A stretch of DNA of 26,398 bases from the IMG/VR virus record IMGVR_UViG_3300032087_004989, positions 1-26,398 of that record. One strand, given 5' to 3'. Below the pieces are notes generated by a model, which saw only the letters and a program-made list of their open reading frames with translations, did no database searches and was not told the DNA's origin. Source of the stretch: a virus. The stretch's first letter is position 1, and each line of letters begins with the position of its first letter. This document shows positions 13,721 to 22,551 of this stretch, one piece after another. The position numbers and the translations under genes were made by a program.

Positions 13721-16700
13721 ATGGCAATTGCTAATTTAACAAGAGAAGTCGCATTAGTAGATTCAGATTTTCTGGGTTTACCAGTTATGCACCATATTTC
13801 TGATGCAGGATATTGGTATACATATCATCCATCTGATTTGGATTCTAATAATGTACTTACTGGAAACTCTATTCAAGTATATGAATGGGATACAGTATTA
13901 TCAATTGGTTCTGCGAGTCAATTAAGTACTAATGCAAATCGTGTTGAATTAGACGGTACAATTACATTTATTGATGATTCACATGCGCCTGGTGTTTTAA
14001 GATACCATGGTGGATGTATACAAGACATTGGTCCTGGTTTAAACGATATTACAAACCAAACTGAAAATGATGCCTTTATGTTTGCGCATATTGGTACCTT
14101 TGGTGATGATAATACTGGAGCAACTACTCCGTCTGGTGGTTCATTAGAAGATGATGCGTTTTACTGGGATAGACTTTATCAAGCAAATGCTGGTGGTAAT
14201 TGGGAATTTTATCAATACCACAAACACCTTCCTTCAAACTATTCAAAATATGATGATGGACGAATCGTATTTGCTTCAGACGGTTATATTAGACCAGCCG
14301 ATAAACAATTTGGTTACTTAATTAATATCCTTGCAAAACAAGGTCAAAGTGCATATTCAGTTCCTCTTGCTCGTATTCACACTCCTTCTGTTGGTGGTGC
14401 TCACAACTCTCACAATGACGTGACTTTACCTAATACCGCTGGTATTAACTATATGCCTGGTGGTATTTTAAAGGGTGGTTCTAATAGATTCCATGCATTT
14501 TATTTAAGCGATGCTGGAGCCAATGGTTGGAATGTATTTTCGAGAACATACACTTCCACTTCTGGATCTTTTACAAATGAAGTAAATTATGGTACATTTG
14601 ACATAGCTGATCCTGATTTCAATCCATATCCAGGAGGCAATGAAAACGCTGAAGGCACTCAAAGTTCTTATGCATTAAGAATAAGTGCAGGTCATGCATT
14701 TGGTTCTAAAATATATATGCCTGTTATAATGAAGGCTGAAGCTCGTCCTTACAATTATGAAGTTACAGATATCGTCGGCGGTGGTGTTGTTTATGCGATA
14801 ACTGGAAATGATAGACAAGGTGCTCATGCTGAAAGAAACCAACCAACAATATACATCAAAGTCGGTGATACATTAACAATTGAGAACTCTCAATATCTTG
14901 CTCACCCAATGTATATACGTGATACTACTAGCATTAATCCAACACCAACTAGTCATAATGTGGCAGGTGCTTCAGGCGGAGGAACGGGTAGTTCTACTCT
15001 TACATTTACTCCTCAAACTGCAGAGACAGTATATTATATTTGTTCACTTCATAATAATATGTATGGTCAAATAGTTATTACTGAAAGAGATGGCACATTT
15101 GATCAAAAAATCTGGCAATTGACAGATGCTAATACAATTTCTCCAGGTACATTAAATCAAATTGATATGCCATTTCAATTTCATGGTTTAGATCATAAAC
15201 CGGATTGTTATATTACAAGTGTTGGCAGTAATATTTACGTTGCAGCATCAAGTGGATTACAAGGTGGTGTGCAAATGTTTAGTGCGCCAAATCAAATCGA
15301 TTCAGTTGGTGATTTAACTCTTGAAGGTAATATTGTAACAAATGATTCAGATCAATTTTTAAGATTACATGGATTTAAATATAACGCTGCAACTACTAAA
15401 TTCTTTACTCTTCTTTCTGGTGTAGATGGAGCAGCAGGTAATTATTCGGGTAAAGGTCTTTATAGTTTTGACTTGGCTGGTGGTGCATTTGATGGTTACG
15501 ATCACATGTCATATGATACAACTACCGGAACATTTACAACAAGATCACCTCTTCAGGGTGGTTATTTACGCTATACTCATTCAGATGGAGTTATTGAATA
15601 TAATACTGGTACAGAACCAGAAGGAATTGCAAATGGAACATCAATATTCCAATGGAAAACAGCTTCTCCTACCTTCTATAATCTAAAAGAAATTAATACT
15701 GGCAATTCAGAAGAATATTATTTCCAAGGAATCTATCTTGAAGATGGTCGTAAAGCTCTTGTTGGTAGACTTGAAGGACATCCTCAAACTACTGGTGCAG
15801 AAAATACTGGTGATTTATTACTTACTATTGTTGATAACGAAAATAATTCAGTAAGCTATACTTGGGGTGGAACTGGTGATAACTTCCTTACTGGTATTAT
15901 TGAAGATAAAATTAATAATAAACTTGTATTATCTGGTTATTCAAAAGGAGAACTTGCTCCTAAAGGCGATCAATGGGTACATGGTTGGGGTAGAAATATT
16001 CATCAATCAAATGACTCTGCTGATATGTACTTATATGATGTTCAAAGAGATAGTATTTCTGGTAATTTTTATACTGTAGGTAATGATACTATTAATGGTA
16101 GAGCTATTTTACAGGCTTGGGATAAAAATTATAATTATAAAGAAAATTATTATTATTCAGTAGGACCAGATTCTACCAATATAAATTCAATTGATATTAG
16201 AAATGGCTATGCTTATACATCTGGTTGGACAAAAAATCAAACAGGTAAAAGAAGTGGATTTATTAACAAAATAAATCTAGCAACTCATACTGTAGAATTT
16301 ACAAAAGGATTATTTCAAGGAACAAATGTTCATAAAATAACCGATCATTGTATTGTAACTCGACAAGGTCAAGAATATGTAGTAGGATTTATCGAAAATA
16401 ATTCATTTACTGGAGATTCAGATACTTTAACTTCTGGATTAATTTTCTTAATGGATCCAAATGGAAATGTTACTGTTTCAAAATCAACAGAAGCTATTGC
16501 AAATAGCGGAACATATGATACATCTTTACATATTAAACGAATAAAACCAGGAAAAGAAGATACTGGTGATTTCTTCTTCGTTGGATCTGAAACGCGTGGT
16601 AATTACAGAGCTCCGATGTGGGGTTATGGAAATGTATTTACTTCAGATCTTATTCATTGGAATACAAATTTAGTTAATGAAGATGCAACTGCAGCTGCTA

Positions 16701-19009
16701 TTTCAGATAATACACTTACAAACTATAATAATGAAGAAAATGTATTTAATGATATTGATGTTTTAAAATATTATAGCGATAGTCAAAAATATGATATTAT
16801 TGTTGTTGGTCAAATAGAAGATTTGAATCTTACTCCAGGCGATTCTAATGGAACAAATGGATATGGATTTGCTTTAGCAGAAAAATGGCAAATATATACC
16901 GAAACTACAGGAAGCGGTGCTGCTGTACATAATACTACAAAATATTGGTCAAAAACATATCAATCTCAATACGGTAATGTAAATCGTTTCCTTTCAGTTG
17001 TCGTTGAAGATTCAGATAAAAGAGATTGGTGGAAAAATGAAGATCAATTCTTCCATAATGGCCAAGTAAGATTTATTGTAGGTGGAGAAGGATGGGATTT
17101 AGATAGTAATGCTGCTCATCCAGATTATACATCTGATATTTTAATGAGAAGAGATACTTTCTTTGCTGCTATTAATGATTCAGATGGTAGCGTTGAATGG
17201 GCAAATTCTCTTGGACATATGGGTAATGATGATATTAATAAATCCATGGTATGGGATGCTCATGGTAGAAATTTTGTAGCAGTTGGTTCATCTACATCTC
17301 ACTCTGTCGGTGAAGATGGTATTTTATTTAGATTGTGGAAAGATGGATTTGGAACTGGTGTATATCACACCGAAGCTTCTACATCTAATGCTTATTATTA
17401 TGATTCAATTTATTTATCTCCTACAGTATATAGTGGACCTACTTATGATAGTAATACATTCCCAAATACTTCGCTTTCTACTTTACAAAATACTGCTTCA
17501 TTAGGATCTAGTTTACTCGACAATACTAATGGTACTGTTCACGTTGAATATAACGGATCATATGGTGCTAATGGATTATTTACAGGATTTTTAGGAATTG
17601 TAGATCAAGGAGATTTACAATCATTTAAAAACACTGATCAATATATTGCAGAAGCACAAGCGGGGAAAATTGTACATAGGGTTCCAGATGATTTCTTTGA
17701 AATACACCAAGTATCTACAGTGGGTGATGCTACTGCCGATGATGGAAACGTATTTGCTTATGACGTAATTAAATCAAGAGATCAAGAATACTATTATCTT
17801 GGTGGTCAAGTGTCTGGTAATATTGCAAGAACTAATGATGGTCAATCTGGTGTTTATGACTATACATTATTCCAATGGGATATTGCCTCTGAACAATTTA
17901 GGTTCTGGCAAAATGGTACAGCACAAGATGAAGAGATCTATGCGATTACCGAATTAACTGGTACAGCTCTTCTTGTCACTAATCCTGAAGCTGCTGGCCA
18001 AGGTCGTCAAGATGGAACAGTAGAATGGACACCATCAACTGCTGGTACTTATTACTACCAGTGTGGACTTCATACTGCGATGCAAGGTCAACTTATTGTA
18101 ACTGATGTACATGCTTCACCACAAACATTCAATATCACTGTAACGAATAATGCATCTCTTGCATTTAGATTTAGTGGATCAGATAGAAATGGTACAATTA
18201 ATTCAACAGCAGATAATCCTACAATTACAATCGACACTGGTGATACTGTAAGATTTAACATTCAAGCTCCAGGTCATCCATTCTATATTCAGACTGCAGC
18301 TGGTACTGGTGGTTCTAAAAATGGTCATATCGCATTCTGCGGTAGAACAACTGGACAATTAGGTACTGATATTGGTTCACCTGACTCAGATACTCCATTA
18401 TTTGGTGGTTATGATTTATTCCTTGGTATTTTTGATCCAAATGCTTGGGTTGCTGAATATTATAACCAAGGATCTGGTTTTAATGATAAAGCAATGAATG
18501 TTCATGATTTACATCCAAAAATTCCTAACACATTGGCATTAGTTTATACATCATTTGGTTCTGTAAATGGTTCACCAACGTTTGGATCTGAAGATATTGG
18601 CGTAATTACATTTAATTACGATACTGATAGTTGGAGTCAAGGATTCCAAGTCGGTTCAGAAACTTCAGAAGAAATTGATCAAAACGGAAAACCAAGTACA
18701 CTTTTATCAGATGGAAGGATCGCTGTTGTTTGTAATACTGCTGGAACATTTGCTGATAATTCAATTACATATGGATTGAAAGATATGGGTCTCGCTATAT
18801 TTGATTTTGATAGCGATGGTTTTGGTAATTATGCAGGATGGAGTAAATATCAAATTGGTTCAGGATCTGCTGATTTCTCATACAGCATAGATAATAACGG
18901 AACTTCATTCCTAATTACAGGATTTTCTGAAGCTACGTGGGATAAAGCTGTGTCAGGAGTATTTGTTGAATTTGACCCCGAAAGAAACATTTTAGCGAAG
19001 AGTGCATAA
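13721..19009 (+). CDS. 1762-aa beta-propeller-like virion protein carrying two cupredoxin-like domains
   Basis: A giant structural protein built of repeated propeller-type strands (GDLLLTIVDNENNSVSYTWG; ILFRLWKDGFGTGVYHT; GGYDLFLGIFDPNAWVAEYY; NTAGTFADNSITYGLK), similar in style to SBBP-like blade repeats with xDxF(L/V)xxFD and G-x-x-x-x-x-G-x-(T/S). A standard cupredoxin-like domain sits at about 355-458 (H395; C441-x2-H444-x2-M447). A second, with its halves in reverse order, is inserted at about 1414-1532. The N-terminal 350 residues (MAIANLTREVALVDSDFLGL...) are unrecognised but include HHISDAGYWYTYHPSDLDS. It likely forms a large lateral or tip structure on the tail; function is inferred from context. 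Confidence 0.8.
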   Translation: MAIANLTREVALVDSDFLGLPVMHHISDAGYWYTYHPSDLDSNNVLTGNSIQVYEWDTVLSIGSASQLSTNANRVELDGTITFIDDSHAPGVLRYHGGCIQDIGPGLNDITNQTENDAFMFAHIGTFGDDNTGATTPSGGSLEDDAFYWDRLYQANAGGNWEFYQYHKHLPSNYSKYDDGRIVFASDGYIRPADKQFGYLINILAKQGQSAYSVPLARIHTPSVGGAHNSHNDVTLPNTAGINYMPGGILKGGSNRFHAFYLSDAGANGWNVFSRTYTSTSGSFTNEVNYGTFDIADPDFNPYPGGNENAEGTQSSYALRISAGHAFGSKIYMPVIMKAEARPYNYEVTDIVGGGVVYAITGNDRQGAHAERNQPTIYIKVGDTLTIENSQYLAHPMYIRDTTSINPTPTSHNVAGASGGGTGSSTLTFTPQTAETVYYICSLHNNMYGQIVITERDGTFDQKIWQLTDANTISPGTLNQIDMPFQFHGLDHKPDCYITSVGSNIYVAASSGLQGGVQMFSAPNQIDSVGDLTLEGNIVTNDSDQFLRLHGFKYNAATTKFFTLLSGVDGAAGNYSGKGLYSFDLAGGAFDGYDHMSYDTTTGTFTTRSPLQGGYLRYTHSDGVIEYNTGTEPEGIANGTSIFQWKTASPTFYNLKEINTGNSEEYYFQGIYLEDGRKALVGRLEGHPQTTGAENTGDLLLTIVDNENNSVSYTWGGTGDNFLTGIIEDKINNKLVLSGYSKGELAPKGDQWVHGWGRNIHQSNDSADMYLYDVQRDSISGNFYTVGNDTINGRAILQAWDKNYNYKENYYYSVGPDSTNINSIDIRNGYAYTSGWTKNQTGKRSGFINKINLATHTVEFTKGLFQGTNVHKITDHCIVTRQGQEYVVGFIENNSFTGDSDTLTSGLIFLMDPNGNVTVSKSTEAIANSGTYDTSLHIKRIKPGKEDTGDFFFVGSETRGNYRAPMWGYGNVFTSDLIHWNTNLVNEDATAAAISDNTLTNYNNEENVFNDIDVLKYYSDSQKYDIIVVGQIEDLNLTPGDSNGTNGYGFALAEKWQIYTETTGSGAAVHNTTKYWSKTYQSQYGNVNRFLSVVVEDSDKRDWWKNEDQFFHNGQVRFIVGGEGWDLDSNAAHPDYTSDILMRRDTFFAAINDSDGSVEWANSLGHMGNDDINKSMVWDAHGRNFVAVGSSTSHSVGEDGILFRLWKDGFGTGVYHTEASTSNAYYYDSIYLSPTVYSGPTYDSNTFPNTSLSTLQNTASLGSSLLDNTNGTVHVEYNGSYGANGLFTGFLGIVDQGDLQSFKNTDQYIAEAQAGKIVHRVPDDFFEIHQVSTVGDATADDGNVFAYDVIKSRDQEYYYLGGQVSGNIARTNDGQSGVYDYTLFQWDIASEQFRFWQNGTAQDEEIYAITELTGTALLVTNPEAAGQGRQDGTVEWTPSTAGTYYYQCGLHTAMQGQLIVTDVHASPQTFNITVTNNASLAFRFSGSDRNGTINSTADNPTITIDTGDTVRFNIQAPGHPFYIQTAAGTGGSKNGHIAFCGRTTGQLGTDIGSPDSDTPLFGGYDLFLGIFDPNAWVAEYYNQGSGFNDKAMNVHDLHPKIPNTLALVYTSFGSVNGSPTFGSEDIGVITFNYDTDSWSQGFQVGSETSEEIDQNGKPSTLLSDGRIAVVCNTAGTFADNSITYGLKDMGLAIFDFDSDGFGNYAGWSKYQIGSGSADFSYSIDNNGTSFLITGFSEATWDKAVSGVFVEFDPERNILAKSA
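17960..18315 (+). other. Circularly permuted cupredoxin-like domain inside the 1762-aa protein
   Basis: Residues 1414-1532. The usual C-terminal half comes first (GTVEWTPSTAGTYYYQCGLH, TAMQGQLIVTD; C1448-x2-H1451-x2-M1454). A linker VHASPQ follows, and then the usual N-terminal half (FRFSGSDRNGTINS, TITIDTGDTVRFN, APGHPFYIQTAAG with H1519). All strands and all four potential copper ligands remain. The break falls in the loop between the HPxYI strand and the GTVxWTP strand of the ordinary copies. Outside it, EEIYAITEL and NGHIAFCGRTTGQLG read as one propeller blade. Confidence 0.7.
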
Positions 19010-19012
19010 GAT

Positions 19013-20566
19013 ATGGCTATACTTAACTTTCCAATAAATCCATCGCACAACGATACTTATTCAGCAAATGGTATTGACTATCTATATGATAGTAATTCTA
19101 CTTCTTGGACTGTTGAACCAAATTTAGGATATACTGGTTCGCAAGGTTTTACTGGATCTAAAGGTGCTGGATTTACAGGATCAAGAGGATCCCTTGGTTT
19201 TGTTGGATCTCAAGGTTTTACTGGATCAGTTGGTTTTACTGGATCTGTTGGTTACGGTGGTTCTTCACAATCTCAAGGTATTTTATATGCTTATGATACT
19301 GGCACTACTGTGGGTGGAGCACTTACAGGTGAAATAAGATTTAATAACGCTGCTATTGGTTCTGCTACTCAAATTGGTATTAATGTTACTGATGCAAATG
19401 CAAATAATCTCACAGATTATTTTACTACACTAGATAACTTTGGTGATGCTGTAAATAATTTTATTGGTTATTTGCAAATAAGACCAGCCGATGTTTCTGA
19501 TGGAACAACCCAAGTATTTAGGGTTGAATCAGTATTTTCTTTAGCAAGTGGTGTTGTTACAGCAACTATATCTTCTGCTGGTGGTTCTATAACATTAAGT
19601 GATAATGATCAAATTTTAATTACTTTTGTGCCAGCTGCTCAAGGTGCTATCGGTTATACTGGTTCTCGAGGGGCCATTGGTTATACGGGATCTCGTGGAG
19701 CTCAAGGTTATACTGGATCTCAAGGTGTGATTGGTTACACCGGTTCACAGGGTGTTATCGGTTATACGGGATCACAAGGTTATACTGGTTCTCAAGGAGC
19801 TAAAGGTGATCTCGGTTATACTGGATCTCGAGGTGTAATTGGCTATACTGGTTCTCGAGGTGTGATTGGTTACACTGGATCTCGAGGAGCTACAGGATTT
19901 ACAGGATCTCGAGGTGTAATTGGTTACACTGGATCTCGAGGAGCTGATGGTACTTCATTGAATATCCAAGGTACTGTTGCAACAGTTGGAAACTTGCCAG
20001 CAAGTGGTAATACCGCTGGTGATGGTTATGTTGTACAAGCCGATTCTAATTTGTATATTTGGGATGGTTCTGCTTGGACTAACGTTGGTCAATTCGTTGG
20101 CTATACAGGTTCACAAGGTATAGGTTATACTGGATCTCAAGGTTCAACTGGATTTGTAGGATCTCGTGGAGATCAAGGTTACACTGGATCTCAAGGTTAT
20201 ACTGGATCTCAAGGTGTCATTGGTTATACGGGATCACGAGGAGCTCAAGGTTATACTGGTTCTCAAGGAGCTCAAGGTTATACTGGTTCTCGAGGAGCTC
20301 AAGGTTATACTGGTTCTCAAGGTTATACTGGTTCTCAAGGAGCTAAAGGTGATCTCGGTTATACTGGATCTCAAGGTGTCATTGGTTATACTGGTTCTCG
20401 AGGAGCTACAGGATTTACAGGATCTCGAGGTGCGATTGGTTACACTGGATCACAAGGTTATACTGGTTCTCAAGGAGCTAAAGGTGATCTCGGTTATACT
20501 GGATCTCAAGGTTTAGCAGGTGGGGGCACTGGTGTTGCAATTGCAATGGCAATGATATTTGGATAA
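19013..20566 (+). CDS. 517-aa collagen-like fibre protein
   Basis: MAILNFPINPSHNDTYSANG with YLYDSNSTSWTV is the FPxxP fibre-start module. Three Gly-X-Y collagen-like stretches follow (about 39-85, 215-325 and 363-502), made of GYTGSQG, GYTGSRG and GVIGYTGSRG units, with two globular inserts: a beta domain (about 86-215) and the fibre domain GTVATVGNLPASGNTAGDGY (about 325-362). The tail GGGTGVAIAMAMIFG is hydrophobic. No proline occurs in the Gly-X-Y parts. The protein should form a thin trimeric fibre. Because collagen triple helices depend on the frame, length may vary between relatives by repeat slippage. Confidence 0.85.
   Translation: MAILNFPINPSHNDTYSANGIDYLYDSNSTSWTVEPNLGYTGSQGFTGSKGAGFTGSRGSLGFVGSQGFTGSVGFTGSVGYGGSSQSQGILYAYDTGTTVGGALTGEIRFNNAAIGSATQIGINVTDANANNLTDYFTTLDNFGDAVNNFIGYLQIRPADVSDGTTQVFRVESVFSLASGVVTATISSAGGSITLSDNDQILITFVPAAQGAIGYTGSRGAIGYTGSRGAQGYTGSQGVIGYTGSQGVIGYTGSQGYTGSQGAKGDLGYTGSRGVIGYTGSRGVIGYTGSRGATGFTGSRGVIGYTGSRGADGTSLNIQGTVATVGNLPASGNTAGDGYVVQADSNLYIWDGSAWTNVGQFVGYTGSQGIGYTGSQGSTGFVGSRGDQGYTGSQGYTGSQGVIGYTGSRGAQGYTGSQGAQGYTGSRGAQGYTGSQGYTGSQGAKGDLGYTGSQGVIGYTGSRGATGFTGSRGAIGYTGSQGYTGSQGAKGDLGYTGSQGLAGGGTGVAIAMAMIFG
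19127..20520 (+). repeat. Collagen-type tandem repeats, with an exact 48-bp block present three times
   Basis: GGT-TAT-ACT-GGA-TCT-CAA/CGA-GGT style units occur throughout in 9-, 18- and 27-nt multiples. A 48-bp block (starts TATACTGGTTCTCAAGGAGC, encodes YTGSQGAKGDLGYTGS) is identical at 19781-19828, 20324-20371 and 20459-20506. These are protein-coding repeats, not a CRISPR array. Confidence 0.85.
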
Positions 20567-20569
20567 ATT

Positions 20570-20944
20570 ATGGCAGAAGCAAACTTAGAATCACTTTCAA
20601 CTGTTCGATTACAAATGGTTACTAATACCATTTCATCAACAGGTGGTACCGCTGGAATTACACATAATGTTTTATCTGGAAATGAAACTTGGATATTGAA
20701 AAATTTAACTATTTCAAATCAAAGTGCTAATAGCACTGATAATGAAATGAGTGTACAATTTAGACCAAATGGGGGAACTGCACGCTATATAATGTATAAA
20801 GTCTGGGTTCCATGGACAACAGCTTTAATTGTTATTCATGAAAATATTGGTCTTTATTTTCAATATGGCGATGAAATTAGAGTTATTATGGAACAAGGCA
20901 GTAATGCAGAAGTAGTTTTTAGCTATCAAACTTTGAGACAATAG
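20570..20944 (+). CDS. Small beta-structured virion protein A (paralogue of the next gene)
   Basis: A 124-aa predicted beta-sandwich protein. VQFRPNGGTARYIMYKVWVP then TALIVIHENIGLYFQYGDEI and AEVVFSYQTL align with the next gene (VAFNDGGTNRYLAYDIDL; TLIVLSKDQAVYLEEGDSI; AEIVISYEAI). It begins one codon after the upstream stop. Proteins of this form occur as small virion components in marine phages, but I cannot name a T4 counterpart. Confidence 0.7.
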   Translation: MAEANLESLSTVRLQMVTNTISSTGGTAGITHNVLSGNETWILKNLTISNQSANSTDNEMSVQFRPNGGTARYIMYKVWVPWTTALIVIHENIGLYFQYGDEIRVIMEQGSNAEVVFSYQTLRQ

Positions 20945-20969
20945 ATAGATAATATTTTAGGAGGAAAAA

Positions 20970-21332
20970 ATGGCAGCACCGAATATAGTGAATGTTGCAC
21001 AAATATATGGTAGAACTGTTACTGGTGCCGTTACAACCAGTCTTAATTCGTTTTTAACTAATGCAGCAAGTTCTAATTATGTTTATAAAGTAAATACAAT
21101 TATGATTTCTAATGTTGATGGAACGAATGATACAACTGTGCGTGTAGCATTTAATGATGGTGGAACTAATAGATATTTAGCATATGATATAGATTTAATT
21201 GCTAAAACAACCTTAATTGTATTATCAAAAGATCAAGCGGTATATTTAGAAGAAGGTGATTCAATTAGGGCTTCAGCTACTACAGCAAGTGATGCAGAAA
21301 TTGTAATTTCATATGAAGCAATTATCGACTAG
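20970..21332 (+). CDS. Small beta-structured virion protein B (paralogue of the previous gene)
   Basis: A 120-aa paralogue of the preceding protein, sharing the NGGT/DGGTxRY, TxLIV, GDxIR and AE(V/I)V(F/I)SY positions. Its ribosome-binding site AGGAGGAAAAA is the strongest in the window, and the gap of 25 nt breaks the run of one-codon junctions, so it may be made in larger amount. Duplicated small beta proteins beside adhesins may act as collar or decoration subunits; this is inference. Confidence 0.72.
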   Translation: MAAPNIVNVAQIYGRTVTGAVTTSLNSFLTNAASSNYVYKVNTIMISNVDGTNDTTVRVAFNDGGTNRYLAYDIDLIAKTTLIVLSKDQAVYLEEGDSIRASATTASDAEIVISYEAIID

Positions 21333-21340
21333 GTGTTAAA

Positions 21341-22531
21341 ATGGGAAGAAAGTCTCAAAACGGTGGGGTACTAGGAAAAACTTGGGCTTATTATGATCCT
21401 ACAAACCATGTTGGGGTTTGGGATCTTCAAGGGGTTTGTGATGGTTTTAGTGGTTCCCCCACGAATAGAGAAGGTTTTAATGCTGGAGCTGGATGGATTG
21501 ATGTTAGTGCATTAAATGTATCAATTATTGCCGGCAGTGCAGGTGGGACTTGGAGTAATGATACTACAATTACTAATGTTTCTGGAACAACTATTTTGAA
21601 TTATGGTAGTATTAATGCAACATATAATGGTTATTATTACATCGATCTTGTAAATACTGCTATTTATGACTTTTGGGCTAGAGGTGCTGATGGTTGTGAT
21701 TTAACTGCCGGTACTTATGCTAGTAATAACTCATGGGGTGAAGGCTATCAAATGGCTGGATCAATGACATTAAACGCGGGATGGAGAATTTGGTTAACTG
21801 CTGGACAAGTTGGTGAACCAACAGGAGACAACGAAGGTGCTGGTGGAGGTGGTATGTCAGTCATTGCTTATACTACAAATACCACAGATAGCCCAGCAAG
21901 TGCAATACCTATTTGTGTAGGTGGTGGTGGAGGAGGAGATAATCGAGGCTATAACAGCGTCAACGGTGATGTTCCAAACTATGCAAAAGCTAATGATGGA
22001 GAAAGAGGTCATATTGGAGGAGGAGCTGTTACTGGTGCAGGTGGCGCAGCAAGTTATGCAGAGAATTTAGCAACAAATGTTGGACAAGGTGTAGCTTTGA
22101 ATACTGGATCTAATTATACACAAGCTGGAGGTAGTGTTCTTCACCGTTTTGCTGGATGGCATGGTGGAGGTTTCTTTAGTAATGGAGGAGGTAGTTCTGT
22201 TCGTACTGGAGGTACTGCTGGTGGAGGATGGCAACAAGGTGGAACAGGTGGATTAAACCAAAATAATACTGGAACACGCGGCGGCTGGGGAGGCGGCGGC
22301 GGAGGTGGTTATAATTGTGGTTATGGCGGTGGTGGCGGAGGCTACACTGGAGGAATGTCAGCCGGTTATGCAAACGGATGCGGAGGAAATGGCGGAGGAG
22401 GTGGATCCTATATAAATCCTTCAGCTACCAAAAATACTACTTATAGTTATAACACAAATAGACTTACTGCTAATAAACCAGGATCTGTTGGAATTGGTGG
22501 GCAAGGCTTAGTGGCTTTTCCAGCAGCTTAA
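21341..22531 (+). CDS. Glycine-rich adhesin with ALK-type Gly-rich domain
   Basis: A 396-aa protein with a basic N-terminus MGRKSQNGGVLGKTWAYYD. The middle has YDFWARGADGCDLTAG, a GxGYQMAGSMTLNAGWRIW strand and LTAGQVGEPTGDN before GAGGGGMSVIAY, the pattern of the Gly_rich domain of ALK/LTK kinases (a polyglycine-helix fold). The C-terminal half is full of Gly runs (GGGGGGDNRGY, GGGGGGGYNCGYGGGGGGYT) and ends GIGGQGLVAF. Polyglycine bundles form the receptor-binding tip of gp38-type adhesins of T4-like phages, so host recognition is likely. Its codon use is dominated by GGA and GGT. Confidence 0.78.
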   Translation: MGRKSQNGGVLGKTWAYYDPTNHVGVWDLQGVCDGFSGSPTNREGFNAGAGWIDVSALNVSIIAGSAGGTWSNDTTITNVSGTTILNYGSINATYNGYYYIDLVNTAIYDFWARGADGCDLTAGTYASNNSWGEGYQMAGSMTLNAGWRIWLTAGQVGEPTGDNEGAGGGGMSVIAYTTNTTDSPASAIPICVGGGGGGDNRGYNSVNGDVPNYAKANDGERGHIGGGAVTGAGGAASYAENLATNVGQGVALNTGSNYTQAGGSVLHRFAGWHGGGFFSNGGGSSVRTGGTAGGGWQQGGTGGLNQNNTGTRGGWGGGGGGGYNCGYGGGGGGYTGGMSAGYANGCGGNGGGGGSYINPSATKNTTYSYNTNRLTANKPGSVGIGGQGLVAFPAA

Positions 22532-22551
22532 TTATTAGGAGAAAATAATAT

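Noticed and set aside
20166-20516. Overlapping 116-aa Leu/Val-rich ORF in the collagen repeats
   Set aside because: It is the out-of-frame reading of the repeats; the collagen-like frame has the fibre-start module and a plausible tail.
19127-20520. Dense regular repeats that might look like a CRISPR array
   Set aside because: Units are contiguous, in multiples of three and encode Gly-X-Y; there are no spacers and one frame stays open throughout.
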